A DNA stretch of 64,000 bases, taken from NCBI GenBank assembly GCA_032716605.1, contig CM064571.1, positions 12,531,720 through 12,595,719 of the forward strand, written 5' to 3'. This DNA is from Paralithodes platypus (lineage: Eukaryota; Arthropoda; Malacostraca; Decapoda; Lithodidae). This document shows, one piece after another, positions 54,793-64,000 of this stretch. The translations under genes and the position numbers were made by a program. The first letter of the stretch is position 1. Every line of letters begins with the position of its first letter. A model generated the notes under the pieces. It ran no database searches. It was not told the origin of the DNA and was given only the letters and a program-made list of their open reading frames with translations.

Positions 54793-55995
54793 TCATGCAA
54801 GAACAAATTCCACCTTGCAAGAATTTTGAACAAAGTTAATATTCTTGCTGTCACCAGACACAGAATGTTTTACTTTATGATCATGCCCTTGCAACAAGAC
54901 TGCACCTGTCCCCAAATCACTTACATCCACAGCCAGTTTGAACTTGGCACCCCCCACATGGTCAATACATTCCTTAATTCTAGGCAAATGGTAAGTGTCA
55001 CTCTCAGTGATATTATTGACTTTTTTTACATCAATGCAAAACCTTGCTGACCCACCTGGTTTTTCTATGAGAGTGACGGTGAAGGACCATTCACTCTGGC
55101 ATGGCTCTCTGAGGTCGCGTTGCAGCTCGTCGTTGACCTCCTGGCGCGTCACCTTGGCTCTCTCGGGGTTGACTCGGCACGGCCGTAGCTTGACAGGCTC
55201 AGCATCTGCCACGCCCACGTCACGTTCCATCACCATCGTCCGGCTCGGAGCATTCCGGGGGACACCCTCCAACATCTCACCATACACTGCAACACCATCA
55301 GCAGCCACAGGAGCACCCGTGTCTTCCTTCGCTGCCATGTGTCCAGCCAAACTATCACCAAGTGCCAGAATTATGACCTCCTTCTGGCCCTCCTTGGAGT
55401 TCACATACCTACAATCTTTCTCCTCTGTCACACAATCAGGAGGAACATTTTCGTGCATAGGCACCTCATTAATCACACCACACATCGAATAATTTTCTGC
55501 AGTCTCCTTCATTCTCTGCAACTCTGGATCCGTTTTCTGCAACTCTGACAACTCGGTTATATGGTGATTAGTTAATCAGCTTACATCAGGTGTGCTCTCC
55601 TCACCTGAGACACCTCCACTCTCTTTCACACCTTCATCTATTGAAAACAATTTATCTAGCCCCACCTCATTTGGGCCCTCTAGCACACTTTGTACCCTTG
55701 CAACATCACTCTTTGCCAGCGAGAACAATTTCTCTAGTCCCATCTCATTAGGGCCATCTAGCACACCTTGCACCCTTGCAACATCACTCTTTGCCAGCGA
55801 GAACAATTTATCTAGTCCCATCTCATTAGGGCCATCTAGCACACCTTGCACCCTTGCAACATCATTTTTCGCCATTGCCACATTCATCCCATTATTTGTG
55901 TGAGACATGGACCCGAACACAGTACAAACAGGAAATGCAGCTGGTACCTTCTTCAGCTCTCCTGTTGCAAGCATAATCAGTAGGCCTGGAAACAA
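54793..55995 (-). pseudogene. Gypsy pol: 26-residue repeats, RT N-terminus, RNase H-like remnant
   Basis: One frame with a TGA at 55,576-55,578. The first part (55,576-55,995) has three repeats of about 26 residues of the type DVARVQGVLDGPNEMGLDKL. The second part (54,793-55,551) has KLRPCRVNPERAKVTRQEV, a Gypsy RT start SEWSFTVTLIEKPGGSARFC, KKVNNITESDTYHLPRI, then jumps after FKLAVDVSDLGTGAVLLQG. There the palm motifs including YxDD and most of RNase H are missing and DVSDLGTGAVLLQ corresponds to the start of RNase H. So a large in-frame deletion fused RT fingers to RNase H. It cannot reverse transcribe. Confidence 0.85.
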
Positions 55996-57550
55996 TTATG
56001 GGAGAAACATTCACCTTCCTCCCTGCTAAATCATTTCCTAACACAAGATCAATCCCAGGCACTGGCAATTCATTCATTAGTCCCACAGTCACCATTCCCG
56101 TCACGATCCCACTTCTCAGCTCCAAGTTTATGAGTGGCACAGACAGACTAACCCCCACACCATGAATGAGGATGCTTTTACCCTCGTACACAAATTTCTC
56201 CAGCACCTTCGTTCTCATGAGCGTTTGGGCTGCACCTGTATCTCTCAAGATCTTCACAGGTTTAACTTCATCATTCTTACGAACAGATCCATACGACACA
56301 AAGGCAGCAAAGGTGTCATCCCTCTTTCTCTTCTCCTTCTCCTCCTCTTCCTCATTCACACAGACTTTCCCCAGGATGGACATCAGAGCTACAGACTTAA
56401 AATCTTTCATGTACTCAGCCTTACTGTTATCTGCCATAGGCCTATACCCCATGCCCCTACGCCTCTGTTTGAGGAAACAATCACGTTCTACGTGACCAAC
56501 TTTATCACAGTAGAAACACGTCACCTCTCTCCTTACTTCCCTCTTATTTCCGACCGTGGTAGGAGAAGCAGTGGGTTGCCATGGCTTTTCATTCCATTTT
56601 TGAGGTGGAATTTTCGGAGTCTGGTTGGTAACACTGTCATTGGTCGGTGACCTTGATGACTCATGATACCGGTGATTGTTTTCCCCACTGCTGCATACCT
56701 TGCTGTCTGAACCTATTTTGCGCGTTAAGACATATTCATCAGCGAGTGTGGCAGCCTTCTCGGGATTCATGGTACCTTTTTCTAGGATATGTGACGCTAC
56801 TTCCTTATTGACTGTCCTACAGAAATCCTCCAAAAGAAAGAGCTCAAAAATGTTCTCATAGTTATCTTTGATCTCCCGAGAACGCAGCCACCTGTTTAGT
56901 TCCTTTTTCTTCTCATACATGAACTCCACATGTGTCAAATCATTAGTTTTATAGTGATTCCTAAATTGCAAACGGTAAGCTTCAGGCACTAATTCGTAGG
57001 CATGTAGAATGGTTTCCTTTACAGTCTCATAATCATCACTCTGATCCACGGAAAGAGCAGTGTAGGCAGCAAAAGCCTTTCCCTTTAACCCACTTTGTAA
57101 CTAAAGAGCCCATTTCTCCCTAGGCCAGTCCATGTTGCTCACGACTTTCTCAAAAGCCAAGAAGTACCCATTAGGATCTGCCTCACTAAACGTTGGCACC
57201 ATACGAACGTGTTTAGTGACATCAAACACACCGCCACCTCCCTGCCCGTTCCGTGTCCCGTTAGAGCACTCAAGTTTTCTGTCCTCCAATTTAAGTTTCG
57301 CCCGTTCGGTTTGTTGTTTTTCCTGTTCGGTTTTTTGTTTGGCTAACTCCAGTTGCATTCTGAGCAACTCTACTTGGTTGTCTGTGTTTTGTACCGGTTG
57401 TGATTGTTGTGTGTCTGTCACAATCTGTACTCCATCGGCATCTAACCCATCCCTGGTGGTGGAAACTAGCCCTAGTTTCTCTAACACCCACGCCAATAAC
57501 TCCGCCTTAGTATCAGCGATTAAGCTATCAATCTCCAACTTGTCTGCCAC
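55892..57550 (-). pseudogene. gag: Gypsy gag and aspartic protease
   Basis: One frame with a TAG at 57,101-57,103. The 5' part (57,101-57,550) has a coiled-coil-like Gln/Lys/Glu segment (LRMQLELAKQKTEQEKQQTE). The 3' part (55,892-57,049, 385 residues) has a SCAN-like capsid segment (ETILHAYELVPEAYRLQFRN, KELNRWLRS), a CCHC zinc knuckle CFYCDKVGHVERDC at residues 178-191, and a retropepsin ILRDTGAAQTLM with D270-T-G. A frameshift near 55,980 leads to the next frame. The gag N-terminus lies beyond the nested MITE, at about 58,040-58,129 (starting MFLMSDEDVERF). Confidence 0.87.
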
Positions 57551-57558
57551 TAGTTTAA

Positions 57559-58037
57559 CACCTAACGAGCGGCCTAGGTGGTAATTTATATGTACCGCCC
57601 AGCGGGGTGTTTTTACCCTAAATAGGGTTGTTTACGTGATAATTTTCACGCCTAAATATGACCCAGACCGTAAAACAAGTATCTATCCCTGAAAGGGCAT
57701 AAACAGAGCTTTCCAATGACACCCCAACAATCCTTGTACGACCGCTAGTTTTCTTGCAATGATCGCGCAACACGAGTGCAAAAACCATGTAATTAGGTAG
57801 TTTTCCTACATAATTCCCTGTGTAGTGAGTGCGTGAGGGTGGGGGAGGGTGGGATTCATGTCAGTAGATCCACCGTGGTGGTATGGAGCAGTCATACGCT
57901 TGCTACTCTCCTGCCACCACTTATCTCTCTCTCTCAGCAACATTACGTGCTGAAAATGGCACACGACATAAGTTGTGAACCGCCACTTAGTCCAAATTTC
58001 TTTCACACGACATAAGTTGCGCGCCGCTAATAAAGGG
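57559..58037. mobile_element. TTAA-flanked MITE (family E), copy 3, nested in Gypsy gag
   Basis: A 479-bp insert with TTAA at 57,555 and 58,038, interrupting the gag frame. Ends CACCTAACGAGCGGC and, from the other side, CCCTTTATTAGCGGC share AGCGGC and form a 15-bp imperfect inverted repeat. The interior has 'tgtaccgcccagcggggtgt'. It is more diverged from copies 1 and 2 than they are from each other. Confidence 0.9.
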
Positions 58038-58372
58038 TTAAGCTCCTGCTTAGCAAGGCTAGAGACATTCTCGTAAATGGGATCTGAGTTAGGAAACCTT
58101 TCTACGTCCTCATCGCTCATAAGAAACATCTTGGCCTGTTTTAATTGATCCGATTAGAGCAAAAACAAAATCGAATTCATTTACCAGAAACGAGAGATGA
58201 GTAGCAATGCAGTACACCAACAAATCGTCTGAGTTGTGATTCCAGTGAAAAGCAAAAACAATTGTTTTAAAAGTGCTTAAGGTCGAGTCCCGGTGAACAG
58301 TCGCAAACAAAAAGACAAGTCCCTAATGCGGGTACAAGCTCGTATAATCTGGGCTCAAGGACGCCAAATTCT

Positions 58373-59228
58373 TGTCACGGCACTACAGTGTTGAACCCAA
58401 GAGATTAAAATTCAAACACCGGCAACACACTATCTGACTACGTATATAACTCCAAAATGGTTATTAACACACCAATGAAGAAGGATGATATCAAACACCA
58501 CTAATTTTCGTATTAATTAAATTATAATTAACTAGGGTAAACGAACAGGTTGACAAGCACAATATTTCAGTTAATCAAAGCAATGATATTTAACACAAAA
58601 TACACCAGAAGAAACACTAGAGTAACAGTGGATAAGAATTGACTAAACACACCGAATGAAAGCTTTAAGAAAATGCACTCCTTACAAGGAATAAACACAC
58701 TGAGAGAACACTGAAGACAAACGGTTAATCAACACTTAGTACACTGAATATAAACTGTGAATCACACTTAGTACACTGAATATAAACTGCGAATCACAAC
58801 TCAATCACAAATCAACACACGTCACCATAATATACCACCACGGCGTAAAACACACAAACACCACTCACGATATTTAATTAACATTGATTGACAGGCTACC
58901 GTGTTCAGATAATTATCGCCAGTACTCAAGGACACTAATCTGTGTCCACTAAACAAACACATAAACACACACCAACATAACCACACACCAAATATATTAT
59001 AGAGCACCACACACACACTTGGGCTCGTTACACATACACAATATATATTGTTCCTTATAATGTCTTCTCATGCCGTGGGAAACATATTCTCTCACGGCTC
59101 CAAGATGTCAATATGCCCATAAAATTTCCTTTCCCATGGACTCCTCAGTATTGACCACCGCCAGATACCAGTTTGTTTGTTTGGGTAGATTAGCGTCTCG
59201 TCTCTCCTTCTCTCCTCCTCTGCACATC

Positions 59229-59231
<3 letters not shown>
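58373..59231 (-). repeat. Gypsy 5' LTR
   Basis: 859 bp, closely matching the 3' LTR outside the VNTR and the 265-bp gap. Two 32-bp repeat units at about 58,734-58,798. It also lacks the 'ataacgctcggacgacgtat' stretch present near 54,075. Confidence 0.9.
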
Positions 59232-59277
<46 letters not shown>

Positions 59278-59802
59278 TAATAAATAAAGGTCAATGTTTT
59301 TCTGTTTGTCAGTTACCCGACCTTTGTTACTAAACTCCTCCCACAGTTTTGGTGCCAGGTGGGAGTGTGGGGCACCGTTGGAAAGCTCAGGCTTTGGAGA
59401 TGGTTTTAGGCGAGTTTAGTATAAATCAGAGACACTTTTGTTTAATAAATTTTTCGGCAGAACTTATGAAGTATACGGGAGCGAAAAAAATGCCAAAAAA
59501 AAATCGCCGTTTGGAGCAGAAGGAGGCCTCCGATCGAAAAGGTGTATGGAACGAAAGTTGTTCGCAGATCCCAAAATGGGGGTACGGATGAGGTTAGATC
59601 CAAAATCGGAGGTCATTTAGCGGCCAAAATCGAGGTCGCCGTTTAATGAGGCACAGGGAGGTCGAGGCCGGTGATTATGGTAGTAGTAGTATTTGTGGTA
59701 GTAGTGATTGATGGTGGTGATTATGGTAGTAGAATTTAAACCCGGGCAACGCCGGGTACCCCTCCTGGTATATACATATATATATATATAAATATATATA
59801 AA
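59232..59802. other. No gene; (TA)n then unassigned sequence
   Basis: (TA)n at 59,231-59,275. The rest has 'cccgggcaacgccgggtacc' near 59,740, a small GC hairpin, and TGG/TAG-rich repeats at 59,680-59,730. No coding signal. Confidence 0.45.
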
Positions 59803-60562
59803 AAAAAATGTGTTTATGTGAATGAGGGAGACAAAAGGCATAACTGCCTGCAGCGAGTGTCTCCCCCAGGTTTCAAAGAGAGACAGGGCCGAAATCAAGG
59901 GACGTTCGAGCTAAAATGCCTGGACAAACAGAGTTTGAAGTAATTTAAGTCATAGGAAGAGGGAAAGACTGATTCTGGGAGAGAGTTCCAGAGCTCAGCA
60001 GTTGAATAGAAGAAAGTCTGAGAATAGCATTTCACTCTTGGGTTGGAGAGTTGCACAGAGTAGTGGTGGGATTGTGTTGCAAGGCGGGTACTACGTACCC
60101 TACGTAGAGGAGGTGATATACACTGGGAAAGCTCCGAGGAACACTGATTATTGTAGTAGCGATAGAATAGAGAGAGAGATGCAACATTGCGGCGAAGAGA
60201 GAGCGATTGCAGAGAATTGGTGAATGGACGGGAGTTAATGATATGAAAGGCTTTCCTCTCTAATTTATCTAGGAGTGCGGTGTTAGAGGATCCTCCCCAC
60301 ACATGTGAACAATACTCATTAAAGGACGCACTGTGCCCCTGTACAGAGCAAGTAGCTGCGCAGGGGCAAAGAACCCTTGAGGCGATTGAGCACACCCAGC
60401 TTCTGGGAGGCTGCCTTAGCGAGACTGGTAATATGGTCTTTCCAAGTGAGAGCAGAAGAAAAAGGGACACCGAGAACATTGAGGGAAGATGAAAGGTTGA
60501 TTTTTGTATCGTTGAAGAATAAGGGATAGTCCTCTGCAGGTTCCTGACGGGTAGTAAGATGG
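59803..60562 (-). mobile_element. 5'-truncated LINE of the 43,712 family
   Basis: Frames 59,895-60,479 and 60,319-60,562 give the same C-terminal RT text as the 43,712 copy: EYCSHVWGGSSNTALLDKLE, NSRPFTNSLQSLSLRRNVAS, LSNPRVKCYSQTFFYSTAEL and RHFSSNVP at the end. A frameshift lies near 60,360. The 5' end meets the plus-strand RTE-like element at about 60,560. Confidence 0.87.
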
Positions 60563-61854
60563 ATGTTGTGCAGTGGGCTATGAGGAAACTTGGTGTGGAA
60601 GAGTGGCTGGTGCGTGTGATAATGAAGATATATGAGGATTCGCGAAGTGCGGTGAGGGTGAAGGGAGTACTGAGTGATGAATTCGCAGTCCGTGTTGGAG
60701 TCCATCAGGGTTCAGTGTTAAGCCCCCTCCTCTTTATTATGGTCTTGGAGGCACTGTCTAGAGTTTTTAGAGGCAGACTCCCGTTAGAACTGTTTTATGC
60801 AGACGATTTAGTCCTAATAGCTGACAGTATGCAAGATGCTGAGGCCAAATTCAGAGAGTGGAGAGAGGGCATGGTGAGCAAGGGTTTAAGAGTCAATAAT
60901 AACAAAACCAAGGTTATGCATTGTAGACTGAGACGAGGCAATGTGGAAAAGAGCGGTGCATACCCATGTGCAGTGTGTGGAAAGGGATTGGGCGTTAACT
61001 CAATTCAATGTAGCATCTGTCGATGTTGGGTACACCATGGGAGTAAGCGCTGTAGTAGAATAAAGGGATCCCTGCCGAAGGATAAGTCAGAAATTCAGAA
61101 ATTTGAGTGCGTAGTGTGCAAAGGCGAGCTTGTGTTAAGTGATGATCCTGTGGCTGTGAATTTTGGAAATGAGTCTTTGGAGCTGGTGAACAAGTTTTGT
61201 TACCTAGGAGATACCATCTCTGCCGGTGGTGGGGCCGAGGCTGCCACTGTTGCTAGAATTAGGTGTGGCTGGGGGAAGTTCAGATAACTGATGCCAATCC
61301 TGACCATGAAAAGAATGCCTCTCACCCTGAAGGGAAAGGTGTATGCCTCATGTGTTAGAAGTGCAATGACGTATGCCTCAGAAACATGGGCCGTTAAAGT
61401 AGAGGATGTCAACAGAATGGAGCGTAATGAGATGAGAATGGTGAGATGTATGTGTGGGGCCAGGCTACAGGATAGAATAACAAATGTTGAGCTGAGGAGA
61501 CGTTTAGGTATAAAGAGTATTAGCGAGGTGATGCATACAAGTAGACTGGGATGGTATGGACATGTGGAGAGAATGGATGAACAAAATTGGGTGAACAAAT
61601 GCAGGTCTGTGATTGTGGAGGGAGCTGCACCAAGAGGTAGACCAAGGAAGACCTGGGATCGGACTATACGTGCCGATCTCAAATCCAAGAACTTGACAAG
61701 TGAAGCAGCCCTTGTTAAGACCGGGGCTACGAATAAAACAAGGGCACTTAATGATTGGACTAGTAATAGGGCACTATGCAACAACGGTACGCTAGATCCA
61801 AACCCTCGAACTTATATGCTGGCGAACAAAAACACCTATACCCTCCAGAGTTAA
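60559..61854 (+). pseudogene. RTE-like non-LTR reverse transcriptase with a zinc-finger insert, 5'-truncated
   Basis: A single frame of 431 codons interrupted only by TAA at 61,285-61,287. Motifs: VHQGSVLSPLLFIMVLEAL, catalytic FYADDLVLIA (YADD at residues 80-83), GLRVNNNKTKVMHC. Then a Cys/His-rich segment CAVCGKGLGVNSIQCSICRC-W-V..CVVC at about 135-180 that looks like a PHD/RING-type fold, inside the RT. Next NKFCYLGDTISAGGG, and after the stop YASCVRSAMTYASETWAV, LGWYGHVERMDEQNWVNKCR, PRGRPRKTWD, typical C-terminal signatures. The part before QGSVLSP motif is short because of truncation at the junction with the minus-strand LINE. Confidence 0.87.
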
Positions 61855-62526
61855 TATGCGATAACGGGGTATCCTTAACTGGGCATAAATGTACTCTACT
61901 TCAGGCTAACCCACACTGGTATAGCCTGATAACAAACAAGATGCAAGTTACGTTAAAATGCATAAAAAGGAATCTATGGAAAGATCAATTAAATCACTGC
62001 AAGATTTAATACAATAAAAAGATGCTTCAATACAGTTACTCTAAACAACAATAAACTCTTCACTCCTATTTGAAAGAAAGTGAAGTATAGTGCTACAGCA
62101 TAGACCTGGAAACTTCTGAAGAAAGTCTGATGCTCATAAGATGCTCGTATCTTAAATTATATAAAGGCAGGAGGCAGGACACCACACGTGTAGACTGAAT
62201 ACACTAAAAGATAGGACATATAATGTTAACTGACACGGGAATACTATAAATGCGCAACGGTAGTAATGCTCGACACTAAAAGAAGTACTTCCTCATCAAC
62301 GAAACAGTCTGCTATGGTTGTGCGGCTCAGCAACAACCTAGACTAATAAATGCTGTGAATAATAATGCATACATATCAAAGAGCTTATATTAAATACTAA
62401 CAAGTGTCTACTCAATTAATAATGTCTAGCTGGGATACTCTAGGTAAGGAACTGGGGTTGAGCAAGACAAGCTCGTAGCCTAGCGATGTCCTTAAGACTG
62501 CATCCTTTAAGTTACGTTAATTGACT

Positions 62527-62730
62527 GGGGTGCTCTCTTGATAGATCCAGATCACAAGTATCTGGTTCTATCCTGGCGACCCTCAAAAGACAAGCAAAGA
62601 GGCAGCAAAGTGTGGAACTGGAACAGGCCAAAGCCCTCAGTCAACACAATGCTGCACTCGCAAAAGATGCAGCCGAAAAGACAACCCAGGCTACCACAGG
62701 ACCGGTCGAAGTCGTGTAGGTATAAGCTAA
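62527..62730 (+). other. Coding-like helical fragment, possibly gag
   Basis: A frame without ATG reads ILATLKRQAKRQQSVELEQ, then AKALSQHNAALAKDAAEKTT and stops at 62,728-62,730. Its Ala/Gln/Lys/Glu heptad-like composition differs from the surrounding AT-rich sequence and recalls coiled-coil parts of Gypsy gag. No start, no domain and no partner frame, so this is tentative. Confidence 0.25.
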
Positions 62731-63367
62731 CCATACACACATCGGAGACAACGACTACAGTTACCCTATCCCAGTCTAGCATTAAATAAAAGAGCAGAAA
62801 CACTAAATCAATAATGGAGACACACACAGAGTTCTTAACCTCTACTAACTAAGAACCCTCAAACCTATTCTAAGTACATGTAAATATCTCAGAGGACGGT
62901 GCATACAATACAATGGGCCGGCTATGGAAACCGTATGCAGAACCCAAGGGGACAAGTAATTGAATAAAGGTGAGGAGCAATGGAAAAGAAGAAGGTCAGA
63001 GAGAGAGACAGTGGTAAAGGGGGTGATCGGGAGAGAGTATGCACAGGGATGTTAGAAGCATGCGCGCCAAGCCTGTTCCTCGGGACCCTCATGCAGGAGG
63101 TTAGTTAGACAGGAGGCCGCAAGAGTGCGATGGTCGGCCAATCACGGGCCGAGACGTCACAAGGCACCAGGCCCCTAGGACGCGCCAGGATCCACCAGCC
63201 AATCAAAGGCGAGAGAAAGCCCGCGCGCGCGGGAAAACTCCTCCGAGCGAGGCAGCACACACATACACACGCACATATTACCACCTTGCTGCCTATATCT
63301 CTCTTTCTCCTTAACTCTACACAATGCATCTTATATTCTATTAATGATATAAAATACTTCCCGTTGT

Positions 63368-63412
63368 CACAGACGAAAACAAAGACCACCACTGAACTGT
63401 CTGTGACAATGC
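63368..63412. repeat. Short inverted repeat
   Basis: TTGTCACAGAC and GTCTGTGACAA, 11 bp each, perfect, about 21 bp apart. Confidence 0.7.
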
Positions 63413-63848
63413 GAGTACTAGGAAAGAAAGAACAACATTCTCTGATAACTGTAGCCCATTTCGATGTCCCTGGCGAGCGCTAGTGGCTAACGAGAGGCGA
63501 TTCTGCCAACGCCGGTAGACGTCACACCCCGCCCATGATATGGGACGCTCAAAATTATGCGAGCACCATATCTGACAAGGCAGAATGCCGACAAGACCCG
63601 CCACACCTAGCCACTCCACCAGAAATGAAATGCAAAGCTCAATCATAAATAAAACAACATATTAGCATAAAGAAAATCTTATAAACGCTCCCAAACATAA
63701 TCATATAATTTTAGACCGCAATGCTCCCTGAGCGAGCTTCACAGAGCCCAGCCTACTAAGTGAAAGACAGGTTCAACTTAGGACTTTAGCTATAACATTG
63801 GCAACTTACAATTAACTATCAAAAAGAAAGAGTTTTTATGTGATTTAT

Positions 63849-64000
63849 TTATTTAATTTTAATATTGTGTTTGACGGCTGCTCTAGAGGGGCAAGCCTGG
63901 TTTTTCTCCACTCTCAACACACACTGACTGAACGGTGAGGGTTCTCCTGCAAACATACCCTCCCGTGACAAACAATCAGCCAAAACATTATCAGTGCCCT
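63849..64000 (-). pseudogene. Gypsy pol fragment, C-terminal end of RNase H, cut by the window edge
   Basis: The minus-strand frame entering at 64,000 reads GTDNVLADCLSREG and continues MFAGEPSPFS..RVEKNQACPSRAAV to TAA at 63,849. N-V-x-A-D-x-L-S-R is the standard end of the Gypsy RNase H domain. An integrase should follow, but the frame stops 36 residues later and no integrase motif is visible downstream, so this copy is truncated or rearranged. The upstream pol lies outside the window. Confidence 0.75.

Larger units (their letters stand above)
53129..59231 (-). mobile_element. Internally deleted Gypsy retrotransposon with both LTRs
   Basis: LTRs at 53,129-54,663 (3' LTR) and 58,373-59,231 (5' LTR); minus-strand termini TG..GATGTGCAGAGG and CCGTGACA. 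The polypurine tract AAGGGGGAGGA lies just before the 3' LTR (about 54,664-54,675). A PBS-like TGGCGTCC follows the 5' LTR on the minus strand (near 58,360). Flanks 'gtatat' and 'atatat' allow a 4-bp ATAT duplication but lie in TA-rich DNA. Internal order is gag, protease, repeat region, RT start, then an RNase H-like remnant. Confidence 0.88.
61855..63848. other. Mostly unassigned; possible LTR or UTR of the Gypsy element at the window end
   Basis: No gene recognised. CCAAT motifs at about 63,137 and 63,199 in a GC-rich patch (63,050-63,260) and a short hairpin at 63,368-63,412 could belong to a promoter or LTR. Plus-strand frames such as 63,130-63,483 have no domain. Confidence 0.35.

Noticed and set aside
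61200..61784. A 194-residue minus-strand ORF
   Set aside because: Shadow of the RTE-like reverse transcriptase on the plus strand.
63130..63483. A 117-residue ORF near the window end
   Set aside because: Low-complexity His/Thr run and overlap with an opposite frame of similar length. No domain.

Overview
This is a gene-poor, repeat-dense stretch of a metazoan nuclear genome. I find no convincing host gene, and everything that looks protein-coding belongs to mobile elements. The mix points to an arthropod, most likely a decapod crustacean: BEL/Pao, Gypsy, CR1/Jockey-like and RTE-like retroelements, piggyBac DNA transposons, tRNA-derived SINEs, very long (TA)n tracts and many minisatellites. 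The taxon is an inference from the element families, not a sequence match. There are no operons, ribosome binding sites, CRISPR arrays or other prokaryotic features.

Layout. 1-15.4 kb: a mosaic of foldback elements flanked by TTAA (called families A, B and C here), a piggyBac-derived MITE, two SINEs, LINE 3' ends, a likely solo LTR and seven minisatellites (units of 58, 64, 40, 34, 24 and 49 bp among them). 15.5-38.2 kb: one imperfect palindrome with arms of about 11 kb and a 581-bp spacer (26,722-27,302). Each arm carries, from outside inwards, a 44-bp array, family C and A elements, a 68/45-bp array, a family B element, a short SGNH-like ORF and the 5' part of one BEL/Pao element. The arms differ: the left has gained two TTAA-flanked MITEs, a much longer satellite and lesions in gag; the right carries a 2.7-kb insert with a degraded gene for a FEN1/XPG-like nuclease with a C-terminal CXC domain. 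38.2-47.8 kb: a 40-bp minisatellite, a SINE, LINE fragments, two further foldback elements and a nearly complete but broken CR1/Jockey-like LINE. 47.8-51.55 kb: a structurally complete piggyBac element with 22-bp terminal repeats and TTAA duplications, inserted into an older LINE. 51.9-61.9 kb: a LINE, an internally deleted Gypsy element with both LTRs, and two more LINEs. 61.9-64 kb: mostly unassigned, ending in the RNase H end of another Gypsy element.

How the parts relate. Insertions are nested, so order can be read: piggyBac into a LINE, a MITE into the Gypsy gag, an LTR into a family B element, and MITEs into one palindrome arm after the inverted duplication. The piggyBac transposase has a full catalytic domain, and a non-autonomous relative sharing its ends lies at 82-567. 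The palindrome has one BEL element at its centre and lacks that element's distal part on both sides, which fits a single fold-back duplication event. Several minisatellites are expansions of segments inside transposons, most clearly the 24-bp and 49-bp arrays, which both lie within one family C element. Tandem arrays make up roughly a fifth of the window.
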